Assembly (NCBI RefSeq): GCF_001280595.1
Contig: NZ_LITU01000036.1
Location: 20,017 to 84,016, forward strand
Direction of reading: 5' to 3'
DNA from: Paenibacillus xylanivorans
GTDB taxonomy: Bacteria; Bacillota; Bacilli; Paenibacillales; Paenibacillaceae
DNA: 64,000 nt
Below the pieces are notes generated by a model. That model did no database searches. It was not told the DNA's origin and saw only the letters and a list, made by a program, of their open reading frames with translations. Shown one piece after another: positions 36,068-45,705 of the stretch; positions within the stretch are counted from its first letter, which is position 1, and every line of letters begins with the position of its first letter. The position numbers were made by a program, and so were the translations under genes.

Positions 36068-36886
36068 ATGAACGTCACCGTATGCCAGAGCTGCGGAATG
36101 CCACTCACTGCCCCTGCCCAATTCGGAACAGAAACGGATGGTAATACAACCCGCGAATACTGTATCTATTGTTATAAAGAAGGCCAGTTCGAGCAGCCCG
36201 ATATTACGCTGGAAGGTATGATTGAAATGTGCACCGCCATCCTGAATCAGGAAGGTATGGACGAGGAATCAGCAAGAGCAATGCTGCGCAACCAACTTCC
36301 TTTTTTGAAAAGATGGAATGCTTCCGGCTCTGAACGGAACGTGGCATTTTCAGCAGAAAATTCGGATGAGTCCGTTGACCTTAATCAAGTAACTTCCGAC
36401 AATACGCTCTCCGCAGAGCCCATTCGGTATGTCACACTGCCAGGAAAACGCCTTGCGGGTGTGTCGGCCAGAACAACCAATGCCATTGAAATTAGTGGCA
36501 AAGGCTGCATTCAGGGACTCTGGAACAGCTACTTCGCCTCAGATCATCAGCCTTCCCCTGAAGCGGCCCGATATGGCTGTTACGCTGACTATACGGATGG
36601 CATAAATGGAGAATACACTATACTGGTGGGTCATGAGGTCGGTCCGGATGAATCGTTACCTGAGGGAGTGAATTCCGTTGAGCTACCGCCTGCGACATAT
36701 GCCGTATTCACCTCCAGAAAGGGCGCGATGGGCGAAGTCGTGAGTGAAGCTTGGGGTGCGGTGTGGGCCTGGAACAATCAGGGTGAACGCACGTTTACCG
36801 GAGATTTCGAATGGTATGATGAGCGAAGTCTCGATCCTGAGAACGTACAAGTGGACCTGTATATCGCTGTTCGCCGAGAAAAATAA
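36068..36886 (+). CDS. Zinc-ribbon protein with GyrI-like effector-binding domain
   Basis: 272 residues. N-terminal zinc ribbon CQSCGMPL...YCIYCYKEGQF with C6, C9, C32 and C35, then a helical segment (about 45-80), a polar linker, and a C-terminal GyrI/AraC-effector-type domain (about 115-272) with the family endings GEVVSEAWGAVWAWNNQ...FEWYDERS and VDLYIAVRR. The pattern suggests a small-molecule sensor or sequestering protein. A strong AGGAGGA SD precedes ATG. It lies behind the WYL regulator gene and ends at a terminator; the combined domains in one protein are characteristic of Firmicutes but the ligand is unknown. Confidence 0.8.
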   Translation: MNVTVCQSCGMPLTAPAQFGTETDGNTTREYCIYCYKEGQFEQPDITLEGMIEMCTAILNQEGMDEESARAMLRNQLPFLKRWNASGSERNVAFSAENSDESVDLNQVTSDNTLSAEPIRYVTLPGKRLAGVSARTTNAIEISGKGCIQGLWNSYFASDHQPSPEAARYGCYADYTDGINGEYTILVGHEVGPDESLPEGVNSVELPPATYAVFTSRKGAMGEVVSEAWGAVWAWNNQGERTFTGDFEWYDERSLDPENVQVDLYIAVRREK

Positions 36887-36990
36887 AAAGAAGAAAAGTG
36901 ATTGTGATTATTTCTTAATCCGAATTGGACTGTTCATATCTGTATCTTACCGATTGAATTTAATCCCGGATTTATGCAAATTGCTGTTAG

Positions 36991-37017
36991 GCTGCCAGGT
37001 TTTCCTGGCGGCTTTTT
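36991..37017 (+). terminator. Terminator after the zinc-ribbon gene
   Basis: GCTGCCAGG/CCTGGCGGC stem (one G-U), TTTT loop and TTTTT tail. Confidence 0.8.
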
Positions 37018-37238
37018 GGCATTCCCCCTTTGTCTACCGTCGAAAATTGCCCTAATATGCACCCGACAACCGACCATGGTACCAAGTTAGCTAGCTTGCG
37101 TCGTACCTATACAACCAGACAATATGTCTTAATTTCGACACAATTGGCACTCCCAAAACTGGGTCTATTCACTTAACAACCGCTTCTATCCTCCCATATG
37201 AAACCTCACATATGCGGTCCTTTCCTCCTGAATTTACT

Positions 37239-37252
37239 TAAAAACGTTTACA
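37239..37252. promoter_or_regulatory. Weak cre-like sequence in the 37.0-37.4 kb gap
   Basis: TAAAAACGTTTACA matches the cre consensus at 13 of 14 positions but is AT-rich and lacks the initial TG, about 180 bp before the small gene at 37431. The rest of the gap 36887-37430 shows only the terminator. Confidence 0.3.
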
Positions 37253-37430
37253 TCTCCTGAATACGGGGTAAAATCACTACAATCCAATTGGAATTACACC
37301 TTAAGTTGCCTATTTCGTCTAACAAGTCACATATACCTATTTGCGTAACAGAGACGATAACCCGTCGGAATACATAACCTATTAATAATCACATATGCAT
37401 ATTCGAAAATGCATTAAAGGAGGAACCAAG

Positions 37431-37598
37431 ATGATCCGCATGCCTATTCAGCAAATGATCCCGTACCACCACCAATATCCGCGCAACACGGCGACCGTTG
37501 CTCCCAAAAAGGAGAATGAGAACACTCAAGGTCTATCCTTTCATGAAATTTTGCAGCAAAAAATGGCTAAAAAGAATGCTGCCCCTTCTATGCGATAA
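37431..37598 (+). CDS. Small hypothetical protein, 55 residues
   Basis: ATG 37431 is preceded by AAAGGAGGA at 5 nt, a very strong SD. The protein starts MIRMPIQQMIPYHHQYPRN, has a Lys/Glu/Asn-rich middle, and ends with LSFHEILQQKMAKKNAAPSMR, a segment likely to form an amphipathic helix. No signal peptide, membrane helix or cysteine. The FHEILQQKM segment is loosely like short motifs in flagellar-operon proteins, but that is too weak for an assignment. Function unknown. Confidence 0.6.
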   Translation: MIRMPIQQMIPYHHQYPRNTATVAPKKENENTQGLSFHEILQQKMAKKNAAPSMR

Positions 37599-37802
37599 AT
37601 GAAAATGACGAGCGAATTGAGAATCGCTTGCGTGGTTTGCACCGTTCCTCTGCGAAGTTGTGGATGAACGGTTATTCGCGTTTTCGCTTTAATTTGTTGT
37701 GAGATCAGCATTTTACATATGTACAGCCTATTGTCACATCCCTATAATGGGTTAAATATCTGCGGCACTTTATTGAGACAACATCCATTTCAGGGGGCAA
37801 GT

Positions 37803-38495
37803 ATGATGATGACCATTGGCTGTTTTCACGCTCACTATTCCAACATTGCACTGATTGAAGAAGCACTCGCTCTATATGAGGTTGAACTTGTACATTATGT
37901 CGATCCGGGTCTGGATCGCCTCAAACATGATGCTGATTTCACCGAGGCAGTTACGCATGAGAAAGTCTCACAAACGCTGCAATGGATCGCACACTGTCAT
38001 GCAGATGCCATCCTCGTTACCTGTGCCCTGTTTGCTGCTGTACTTGAGCAGGAGGCACAGCATGTTCCCGTCCCAGTGGTTGGTATTGATGATCCATTAC
38101 TTCAGGAAATGCAACGAGTACCGGGGAGATACATATTGGCGTTTACCAACCCCGCAACGATTGAAGGAACAATGGCGCGAGTAACTCAGGCTTTGCAGCA
38201 AGATGATGAGGATGAGCAGCAAAACGAAATCGAAGCGGTAGAGACTGAATCAGTATTGATCCCGGGGACATTCGAGTTAATTATGCGAGGTGATAAGGAA
38301 GGTTATCTTGCAGCAGTGACTGCTGGATTGCAGCAAATTTCTGAGCAGTCCCCGGGAAGCACGGTAGTAGCCGCTCAACTGTCTATGGCTCCCGCAGCAG
38401 CACGGGTCACAGCAGACACAGGCAAGTCTATATACAGCCCTTTGGCTTCGCTAGCGGCTTATTTGGAGGAGAATTTGAACTTGGCCCAGCGTTAA
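37803..38495 (+). CDS. Asp/Glu racemase-superfamily-like protein
   Basis: 230 residues with the alternating beta/alpha pattern of the aspartate/glutamate/hydantoin racemase superfamily: IGCFHAHYSNIALIEEA at the start, a candidate catalytic Cys74 in AILVTCALFAAVLE, VPVVGIDDPLL, and a late VVAAQLSMAPAA segment. In true racemases a second Cys sits in that late segment; here it is Ser, so racemisation is doubtful. Three consecutive ATG codons start the gene behind AGGGGGC. A Gln/Glu/Asp-rich insertion occurs around residue 140. Substrate unknown. Confidence 0.6.
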   Translation: MMMTIGCFHAHYSNIALIEEALALYEVELVHYVDPGLDRLKHDADFTEAVTHEKVSQTLQWIAHCHADAILVTCALFAAVLEQEAQHVPVPVVGIDDPLLQEMQRVPGRYILAFTNPATIEGTMARVTQALQQDDEDEQQNEIEAVETESVLIPGTFELIMRGDKEGYLAAVTAGLQQISEQSPGSTVVAAQLSMAPAAARVTADTGKSIYSPLASLAAYLEENLNLAQR

Positions 38496-38627
38496 GTGTT
38501 GAGCTTCGCGTTGAAATTGGAGATTAAATTCCGAGATTGCTTAAACTTGTGAAGCCAAAGATCATTCAGTGATGCGAAGAACTGAAGAGATTGTCCCAGA
38601 GACGATCACTTTCTATTTCGAATCCAA

Positions 38628-38824
38628 AGCGCTAACGAACCAAGTGCGTCCTATAAGAAGAATTATGTGAAATGCTAAGTTTGACGAATCTCAGCCACGT
38701 TATTTGGATCCAGACGTACGATTTCAATACAGCAGGACGTGCATTTCAAGAAATAACCTCTCTATGATTCGTTAAATCGCAGACCTTTGCAAATTACAGC
38801 GAATAGCGTGTGCTCGGTTCGTTA
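38628..38824 (-). repeat. 192-bp symmetrical intergenic element, copy A (inverted)
   Basis: Four copies of the octamer TAACGAAY or its reverse complement, at 38633, 38682 (one mismatch), 38767 and 38817, placed as mirror-image pairs about 50 bp apart. The reverse complement aligns along its length with copy B at 53926, with blocks such as CATAGAGA-G-TATTTC and AATAACGT-GG shared. Most of the 38496-39230 gap is this element plus two terminators; no large gene is seen. Confidence 0.7.
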
Positions 38825-38900
38825 GGAACTGAACTTCTCTTTCAACGACGTAAGCGTGTTCGCAATGTTAATTATTGCGCTCCAGACATACATCGACCGT

Positions 38901-38949
38901 AAAAAAAGAAGTGACCCGCCACAGGTTGACAGGCCTGACGGGTCACTTC
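38901..38949 (-). terminator. Minus-strand terminator, probably of thiC
   Basis: GAAGTGACCCG/CGGGTCACTTC stem; read on the minus strand it is followed by seven T residues. It lies 280 bp after the thiC stop, with no other minus-strand gene in between. Confidence 0.7.
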
Positions 38950-38999
38950 GTCTGAACTATGCTGCACTTGGAGGAATATCCACCGCAAATACTGTGCAG

Positions 39000-39037
39000 G
39001 AGTAGCCCTTGGCTTGGCTACTCTTATTTGTTTTTTT
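39000..39037 (+). terminator. Plus-strand terminator-like hairpin
   Basis: GAGTAGCC/GGCTACTC stem, 8-nt loop, then TTATTTGTTTTTTT. No obvious gene of its own: the nearest plus-strand gene ends 500 bp upstream. Confidence 0.55.
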
Positions 39038-39230
39038 ACTTATATTCATTTTATTAAATCAGCTGTGTGACAACAAACTATAACTTATAAAAATATGTTG
39101 TGTCGTACTTCTTGTCCTTTAAGATTAATTGTGCACCCCCCATACCAAGTTAATGCCGCTCTTCTCCACGATCACGGAGAGGAACGGCTTTTCACTATGT
39201 CAGGCCGCCCAGATTGCGCTGTAACGACGC

Positions 39231-41177
<1,947 letters not shown>

Positions 41178-41273
41178 TCAAAGCAAATGAATTCCATCCC
41201 AGACGCTCGCCAACCGCTCCCGGCACTTTGTCCAAAAGCAGCTCTGACAGCGTCTTCTGCCTGTTTACTGTAT

Positions 41274-41304
41274 AAAAAAAGCCGGTTCCCAAGGGAACCG
41301 GCTT
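41274..41304 (-). terminator. TPP riboswitch-controlled terminator
   Basis: On the minus strand AAGCCGGTTCCC/GGGAACCGGCTT followed by seven T residues, between the TPP aptamer and thiC. A second small hairpin (GACTCC/GGAGTC, 41334-41352) lies between aptamer and terminator and may be part of the antiterminator. Confidence 0.85.
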
Positions 41305-41394
41305 ATGTCCATCACCAATAACGTACCTTATACAGACTCCTTAACGGAGTCTATCCATAGGTCACATCATATGGTGTTCGTGGTCGTATCGCCG

Positions 41395-41492
41395 ATTACT
41401 TCCCTACGCTGGTATGATCCAGATCAGGTGCAAAGGGTCCGGAATCTCATGCGATTCCGTCTCAGTCCGAACAATTCGGACTCCCCCAGTAA
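41395..41492 (-). ncRNA. TPP (THI-box) riboswitch of thiC
   Basis: Read on the minus strand: GGGGGAGTC...ACTGAGA, then GGACCCTTTGCACCTGATC and TGGATCATACCAGCGTAGGGAAGT, the conserved pyrimidine- and pyrophosphate-binding segments of the TPP aptamer. Located 360-460 nt before thiC with a terminator downstream, so control is at transcription. This accounts for most of the 41037-41616 gap. Confidence 0.95.
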
Positions 41493-41616
41493 CGTTAACA
41501 AGTTGCAGCAGCTAAGCCGCAAATGCATATTCAGTTATGCTGACCCCGTTGGGCCGTCCATTACAGAGTAGCGCAACCGAATCATAAAAACAACCTTTAT
41601 ATTCCAGAAAATAAAA

Positions 41617-42360
41617 TCAGGATAACATGAGTCCCATCTGTGTAGCAGCTTCCTTCAGCACAGGTGCGTATTCATGCAACGTCTCCTGGGAAAGGCGACT
41701 AACAGGCCCGGATACGGACAGGGCAGCAGCGATGTTGCCTCTTCGATCCATGATGGGTACAGATACTGCCGCAGCTCCCGGTTCACGCTCCTCATAGCTT
41801 GTTGCATAGCCATACTCCAGAATGTCTTTCATCTGTGCCAAATAGACTTTGGGATCGATAAATACCGGCCACTCCGGTCCATTCATCAGATCTTCACGGT
41901 CCTCTTCAGTGGCAAAAGCCATCAGCACTTTGCTGGACGCTCCCACGGATAGCGGAAGTCTGACGCCCACCGGAGCCACCCGACGAATCGCCTGATCACT
42001 CTGCACAGCTTGAATCCGAATCCGCTCACTGCCATCACGCAGATATAAGCTTACGGTTTCGCCCAGACGATCCCTCAGCCGCTCCATCGCTGGAAGGAGC
42101 AGAATGGCCGGATCATCGCTGCGAGACATATGGGCAGACAGTTCCCAGATGCGTATGCCGAGTCGATACTTCTCGGTTGCTGCATCCCGGATCACGAACC
42201 CCTTGTCCTCCAAAGTAGCCATCAGACGATGGACTGTACTTTTGTGCAGACCGATCTGGCTGGCAATTTCCGTGAGTCCCAGATCACTGCGGGTTGTAAA
42301 ACATAATAATATATCCAGCGCCCGTTCTACAGCCCGGACGGTTAACTTTCGGTCTTCCAT
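41617..42360 (-). CDS. IclR-family transcriptional regulator
   Basis: 247 residues. N-terminal winged helix (about 5-65; AVERALDILLCFTTRSDLGLTEIASQIGLHKSTVHRLMATLEDKGFV) and C-terminal IclR effector domain (about 75-247; ETVSLYLRDGSERIRIQAV, GASSKVLMAF, GYATSYEEREPGAAAVSVPIMDRRGNIAAALSVSGPVSRL). Family ligands are small organic acids. AGGAGGG lies 10 nt before ATG. A palindrome GTTTCATCACATGAAAC lies 20 bp upstream of the start codon and a second inverted repeat (ATGAGA/TCTCAT) beyond it, so autoregulation is likely. The same palindrome type precedes acnA. Confidence 0.9.
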   Translation of the reverse strand: MEDRKLTVRAVERALDILLCFTTRSDLGLTEIASQIGLHKSTVHRLMATLEDKGFVIRDAATEKYRLGIRIWELSAHMSRSDDPAILLLPAMERLRDRLGETVSLYLRDGSERIRIQAVQSDQAIRRVAPVGVRLPLSVGASSKVLMAFATEEDREDLMNGPEWPVFIDPKVYLAQMKDILEYGYATSYEEREPGAAAVSVPIMDRRGNIAAALSVSGPVSRLSQETLHEYAPVLKEAATQMGLMLS

Positions 42361-42379
42361 GGCATGTTGCCCTCCTCAT

Positions 42380-42396
42380 GTTTCATCACATGAAAC
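42380..42396. promoter_or_regulatory. Palindromic operator in front of the IclR gene
   Basis: GTTTCAT-CAC-ATGAAAC, perfect seven-bp arms, that is GTTTCA-N5-TGAAAC as upstream of acnA (28606-28622). It sits immediately upstream of the SD. Confidence 0.6.
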
Positions 42397-42413
42397 TTGG
42401 TTACATAAATTAT

Positions 42414-42430
42414 ATGAGAAACGGTCTCAT
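42414..42430. promoter_or_regulatory. Second inverted repeat upstream of the IclR gene
   Basis: ATGAGA-AACGG-TCTCAT, perfect six-bp arms, also with a five-bp spacer, 17 bp beyond the first palindrome. Could be a second operator of different half-site. Confidence 0.35.
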
Positions 42431-42581
42431 CTGTAAACCAAAAAGCGCCAATTGGAATAGGGATAATTGTAAATATTTTCTTTTTATAAATCAAAATCCC
42501 CTGCATTTTGCACCCTAGGGAAATGTTAACCATATATCTTCAGAACTATATAACAATTGCGTAACAAATGGCTCCAATCAA

Positions 42582-42610
42582 TTGACTTTGACTATATTGG
42601 AACATACGAT
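42582..42610 (+). promoter_or_regulatory. Predicted promoter of the membrane-anchored hydrolase gene
   Basis: TTGACT, 17 bp, TACGAT, about 110 bp before the start codon. With the IclR operators this explains the 42361-42719 gap. Confidence 0.45.
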
Positions 42611-42719
42611 AAAGATATATTAAATTAAGATTTTGCTTCATAAGTAGTCAGAAAAATCATTTATCCGCTCTGTTCGTCTCGTTGTTATCTTCATTTGATT
42701 TTTTAAAGGAGGGGCAATC

Positions 42720-43748
42720 ATGTATCCGACATCCCAGAGCGAAGCCCCGCTGCAAACGAAAGTGTCAGATCTGCCTTCTTCGTTATCACCGAGGCTGATC
42801 CGGTTCAAACATATTGTCGTGGCGTTGTTGCTCTCCGTTGTATTTTTTCTGCTCTTTTGTTTCATTGCACTACATGGTTATATTGCTTGGGTATTATCCA
42901 ATCCAACTGTAGCGCCTGTCTTCTCCAATCCCATGCAGGCCAAGAACATGAAGTATCAAGACATCACGTTTCCGGCAGCAGACGGCAGTCGAACGATGCA
43001 GGGATGGTATATTCCGGCTGACGATAATGCAAACAAAACCATCATATTCAGCCATGGATATGGTGCGAATCGTGAAGAGACCTGGGTACCGATGTATGAC
43101 CTGGCCCATTATGCTCACCAACTTGGCTTCAATGTGGTGATGTTCGATTACGGTTTCGCTTCACAGGTGAACAAAGCTGTCGCCACAGGCGGCAAAGCCG
43201 AGTCCCAGCAGCTGCTTGGTGCTATCCAGTTTGCGAAGCAGCGTGGAGCTCAGGAGCTTGTTGTATGGGGCTTCTCCATGGGTGCAGGTACAGCCCTCCA
43301 AACTGGACTGATTACCAAAGATGTGGATGCGATGATTCTGGACAGTACGTTCCTGCTTGAGCCGGATACACTGTACCATAACATCCATAATCAGATTGAT
43401 CTGCCCCGTCAGCCTACATTGGAGATTATGAACCTGCTGTTCCCGATTCTGAACGGGACCGGATTGCAGCAGATTCCGTATCAGGACGTGAAGAAGGAAG
43501 ATTATCCGTTCCCGATTTTCTTCATCCATGGTACCGAAGATGAGAAAGCTCCTTACCCGATTGCGGAGCTGCTTGCCGCCAACCAGACCAATCCGTATTC
43601 CGATGAATGGATTGTGGATGGTGCGCATCATGAGCTGATCTTCCGGGAGCATCCGAAGGAATACCTGCGTCGTGTCTCCACATTTCTGAGTCATGTGACA
43701 AAGACGAGCAGCGATGATGTGGAAAATACCAATGCCGGAGAATCATGA
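42720..43748 (+). CDS. Membrane-anchored alpha/beta hydrolase
   Basis: 342 residues. A single N-terminal helix (about 30-55) anchors a serine hydrolase domain. Oxyanion region IIFSHGYGANREE, nucleophile Ser in VVWGFSMGAGTAL, acidic residue in FFIHGTEDEKAPY, and a late His in VDGAHHEL complete the triad. The layout resembles YqkD/YfhR-type bacterial alpha/beta hydrolases (DUF with BAAT/acyl-CoA-thioester-like fold); substrate unknown. AAAGGAGG precedes ATG 42720. Monocistronic with strong terminator. Confidence 0.87.
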   Translation: MYPTSQSEAPLQTKVSDLPSSLSPRLIRFKHIVVALLLSVVFFLLFCFIALHGYIAWVLSNPTVAPVFSNPMQAKNMKYQDITFPAADGSRTMQGWYIPADDNANKTIIFSHGYGANREETWVPMYDLAHYAHQLGFNVVMFDYGFASQVNKAVATGGKAESQQLLGAIQFAKQRGAQELVVWGFSMGAGTALQTGLITKDVDAMILDSTFLLEPDTLYHNIHNQIDLPRQPTLEIMNLLFPILNGTGLQQIPYQDVKKEDYPFPIFFIHGTEDEKAPYPIAELLAANQTNPYSDEWIVDGAHHELIFREHPKEYLRRVSTFLSHVTKTSSDDVENTNAGES

Positions 43749-43762
43749 AGATCCGGTATTTC

Positions 43763-43791
43763 AAGAGCCCCTATATGGGGCTCTTTTTTTT
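43763..43791 (+). terminator. Terminator of the hydrolase gene
   Basis: AAGAGCCCC/GGGGCTCTT stem, five-nt loop, T-run. Confidence 0.9.
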
Positions 43792-43950
43792 GTGTATACA
43801 TAGGACAACATCCCTGGAGAATATACTTTTGGGACGTAATTAAAGATAGCTCTAGCTTGTACATTACAAAATTGAGCGAATCGGGCGATCCAATTTTATT
43901 TCTGCTGCTGGATCTGAATTTGAATTCATTTGAACGGAGGTCTACCGCTT

Positions 43951-45273
43951 ATGAATTGGTATGGATATGGGCATCTGCTGCCTCTGCGGATACTTGAAGA
44001 AGTCCGTTTCTGGAAAGAGCAAGAGAAGGAACATACGATTGTCATCCGTGCACTGGTTCCTGATCTTGAACCCTCATATGTCAAATGGCTTGCGGAATGG
44101 GAAGCAATCTTTGAGAATAGCGAACGGGTCGCGAATCAGCTGTTGAAACAAATACTGCCGGGAACCCAGCCTCCTGCTCCCTACATCATCCGCTGTATTG
44201 AACAGCTCGTGGCTGCGGCCTGCGCACAATCGCGTGAGTTCATTAGACAGCTGTACGTCCTGCTGGAGCAAAGTACTGCTGTTCAGCAAGTGCCGATTGC
44301 CAAAGTGGTTATTCTGCACTTCATTCGTGAATCCGAGTATTTCCTGGGTGTACTTGAAACGCTGAAACAACCTGGAGCTATGAGAGATTCGGTGTCTGAT
44401 TCATCTTTTTCACTGGAACATATTCTTCAAACCTCGGGACAACCGACTGATCCCAACGTACAAACTGCTTCAACGTCCGTGTCTGAACAGCACTATCGTG
44501 AATCTGTAGAGGAATCGTCTGCTGCTGAGGGGAAAGTTAACAATTCCACTCCATCGGTACAGCCACAGTCTACATCGACTGTTCAGTCTCCCAATGCAAA
44601 TGCAGAGGGCGCAGCCAACTCTACCGCAGCGGCGGTCAAGGAGAAACCTGTGCCGATTGGCGGACACACACTGCCTCCCCTGCCTTATGCCTACAATGCG
44701 CTTGAGCCGCATATTGACGAGATGACGATGCGTATACATCATGACAAGCACCATCAATCCTACGTCGACGGACTGAACACTGCGGAGAAAAAGCTTGCAG
44801 AATCGCGGAAAAAGAACAATTTTGAACTCGTCAAACATTGGGAACGTGAACTTGCGTTTAATGGTGCAGGCCATTACCTGCATACGATCTTCTGGACGAT
44901 CATGAACCCCAAAGGTGGAGGTAAGCCTTCCGGTATGCTCGCAGAACAGATCAAGCGGGATTTCGGCAGCTATGAGGCGTTCAAAAATCAATTCACCGAG
45001 GCTGCCAACAAGGTGGAGGGCAGCGGCTGGGCCATGCTGGTCTGGAGCCCACGGGCGCACAGATTGGAAATTTTGCAGGCGGAGAAACACCAGAACTTAT
45101 CTCAGTCCGACATCGTGCCTCTCCTGCCGCTAGATGTATGGGAGCACGCCTACTATCTGAAACACCAGAATGAACGCAAAAAATATATCGAGGACTGGTG
45201 GAAGGTTGTGTACTGGCCAGCTGTGGCCGAACGTTACGAAACGGCACGCAAGCTGTTATGGCCACCTTATTGA
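43951..45273 (+). CDS. Superoxide dismutase with N-terminal helical (DUF2935-like) domain
   Basis: 440 residues, twice the normal SOD length. Residues about 5-140 form an all-helical domain with E/H-rich repeats (ILEEVRFWKEQEKEHTIVIRALV; AKVVILHFIRESEYFLGVLE) resembling the metal-binding DUF2935 fold. A low-complexity Ser/Thr/Gln/Asn linker (about 145-230) leads to a Fe/Mn-SOD domain (about 235-440) with ligands in MRIHHDKHHQSYV, FNGAGHYLHTIFW and [13 protein letters not shown]. The second-shell Gln of SodA (NQDSPL) is His here (KHQNLS) in an ungapped alignment, as in some archaeal Fe or cambialistic SODs. ATG 43951 follows GGAGGT at 9 nt. Confidence 0.88.
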   Translation: MNWYGYGHLLPLRILEEVRFWKEQEKEHTIVIRALVPDLEPSYVKWLAEWEAIFENSERVANQLLKQILPGTQPPAPYIIRCIEQLVAAACAQSREFIRQLYVLLEQSTAVQQVPIAKVVILHFIRESEYFLGVLETLKQPGAMRDSVSDSSFSLEHILQTSGQPTDPNVQTASTSVSEQHYRESVEESSAAEGKVNNSTPSVQPQSTSTVQSPNANAEGAANSTAAAVKEKPVPIGGHTLPPLPYAYNALEPHIDEMTMRIHHDKHHQSYVDGLNTAEKKLAESRKKNNFELVKHWERELAFNGAGHYLHTIFWTIMNPKGGGKPSGMLAEQIKRDFGSYEAFKNQFTEAANKVEGSGWAMLVWSPRAHRLEILQAEKHQNLSQSDIVPLLPLDVWEHAYYLKHQNERKKYIEDWWKVVYWPAVAERYETARKLLWPPY

Positions 45274-45342
45274 GATTAGGATTGAAGTTATGCGAAAAGA
45301 GATATCTCCAGCTTGAAGACTGAAAGATATCTCTTAGATCGC

Positions 45343-45381
45343 AAAAAAAAGCAAGCCTCTTGATTCAAGAAGACTTGCTTG
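45343..45381 (-). terminator. Terminator of the 74-residue protein gene
   Basis: Stem CAAGC-TCTTGA/TCAAGA-GCTTG; on the minus strand followed by eight T residues. A further stem AAGAGATATCT/AGATATCTCTT lies just left of it, towards the SOD gene. Confidence 0.75.
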
Positions 45382-45410
45382 TATTAGGATAATCTATGGA
45401 CCTCACGCTA

Positions 45411-45635
45411 TTAAGAGGCGCAACCCTCACAGGCAACATAGTTGTCGCCAACCTGTTTGCTAATCGCGATCAGATCGCCCAGCTTGATATCTTCTTCACC
45501 TGTAAATTCAAGATCAGCGATACGTGCAACGATCAGAGCAGCCGCTTCTTCCTTGCTTGTTGCCATTTGGCTGAATTCAGACTTTTCGCCTGTGGAAATG
45601 ACCTCATATAAATACGTATATCTTAAAGTTTCCAT
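45411..45635 (-). CDS. Small hypothetical protein with C-terminal CEGC
   Basis: 74 residues. Begins METLRYTYLYEVISTGEKSEFSQMATSKEEAAALIVARIADLEF and ends VACEGCAS, a CxxC pair at the very C-terminus that could bind metal or act in redox. AAGGAGA SD supports translation. Own terminator downstream. Possibly co-transcribed with lipL, 70 bp upstream. Function unknown. Confidence 0.7.
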   Translation of the reverse strand: METLRYTYLYEVISTGEKSEFSQMATSKEEAAALIVARIADLEFTGEEDIKLGDLIAISKQVGDNYVACEGCAS

Positions 45636-45705
45636 GTAGACACTCTCCTTCCGAAATCACATCATATCATCTCTATTACCCAATTCCAAGTCCAAGCTTC
45701 TGAAC

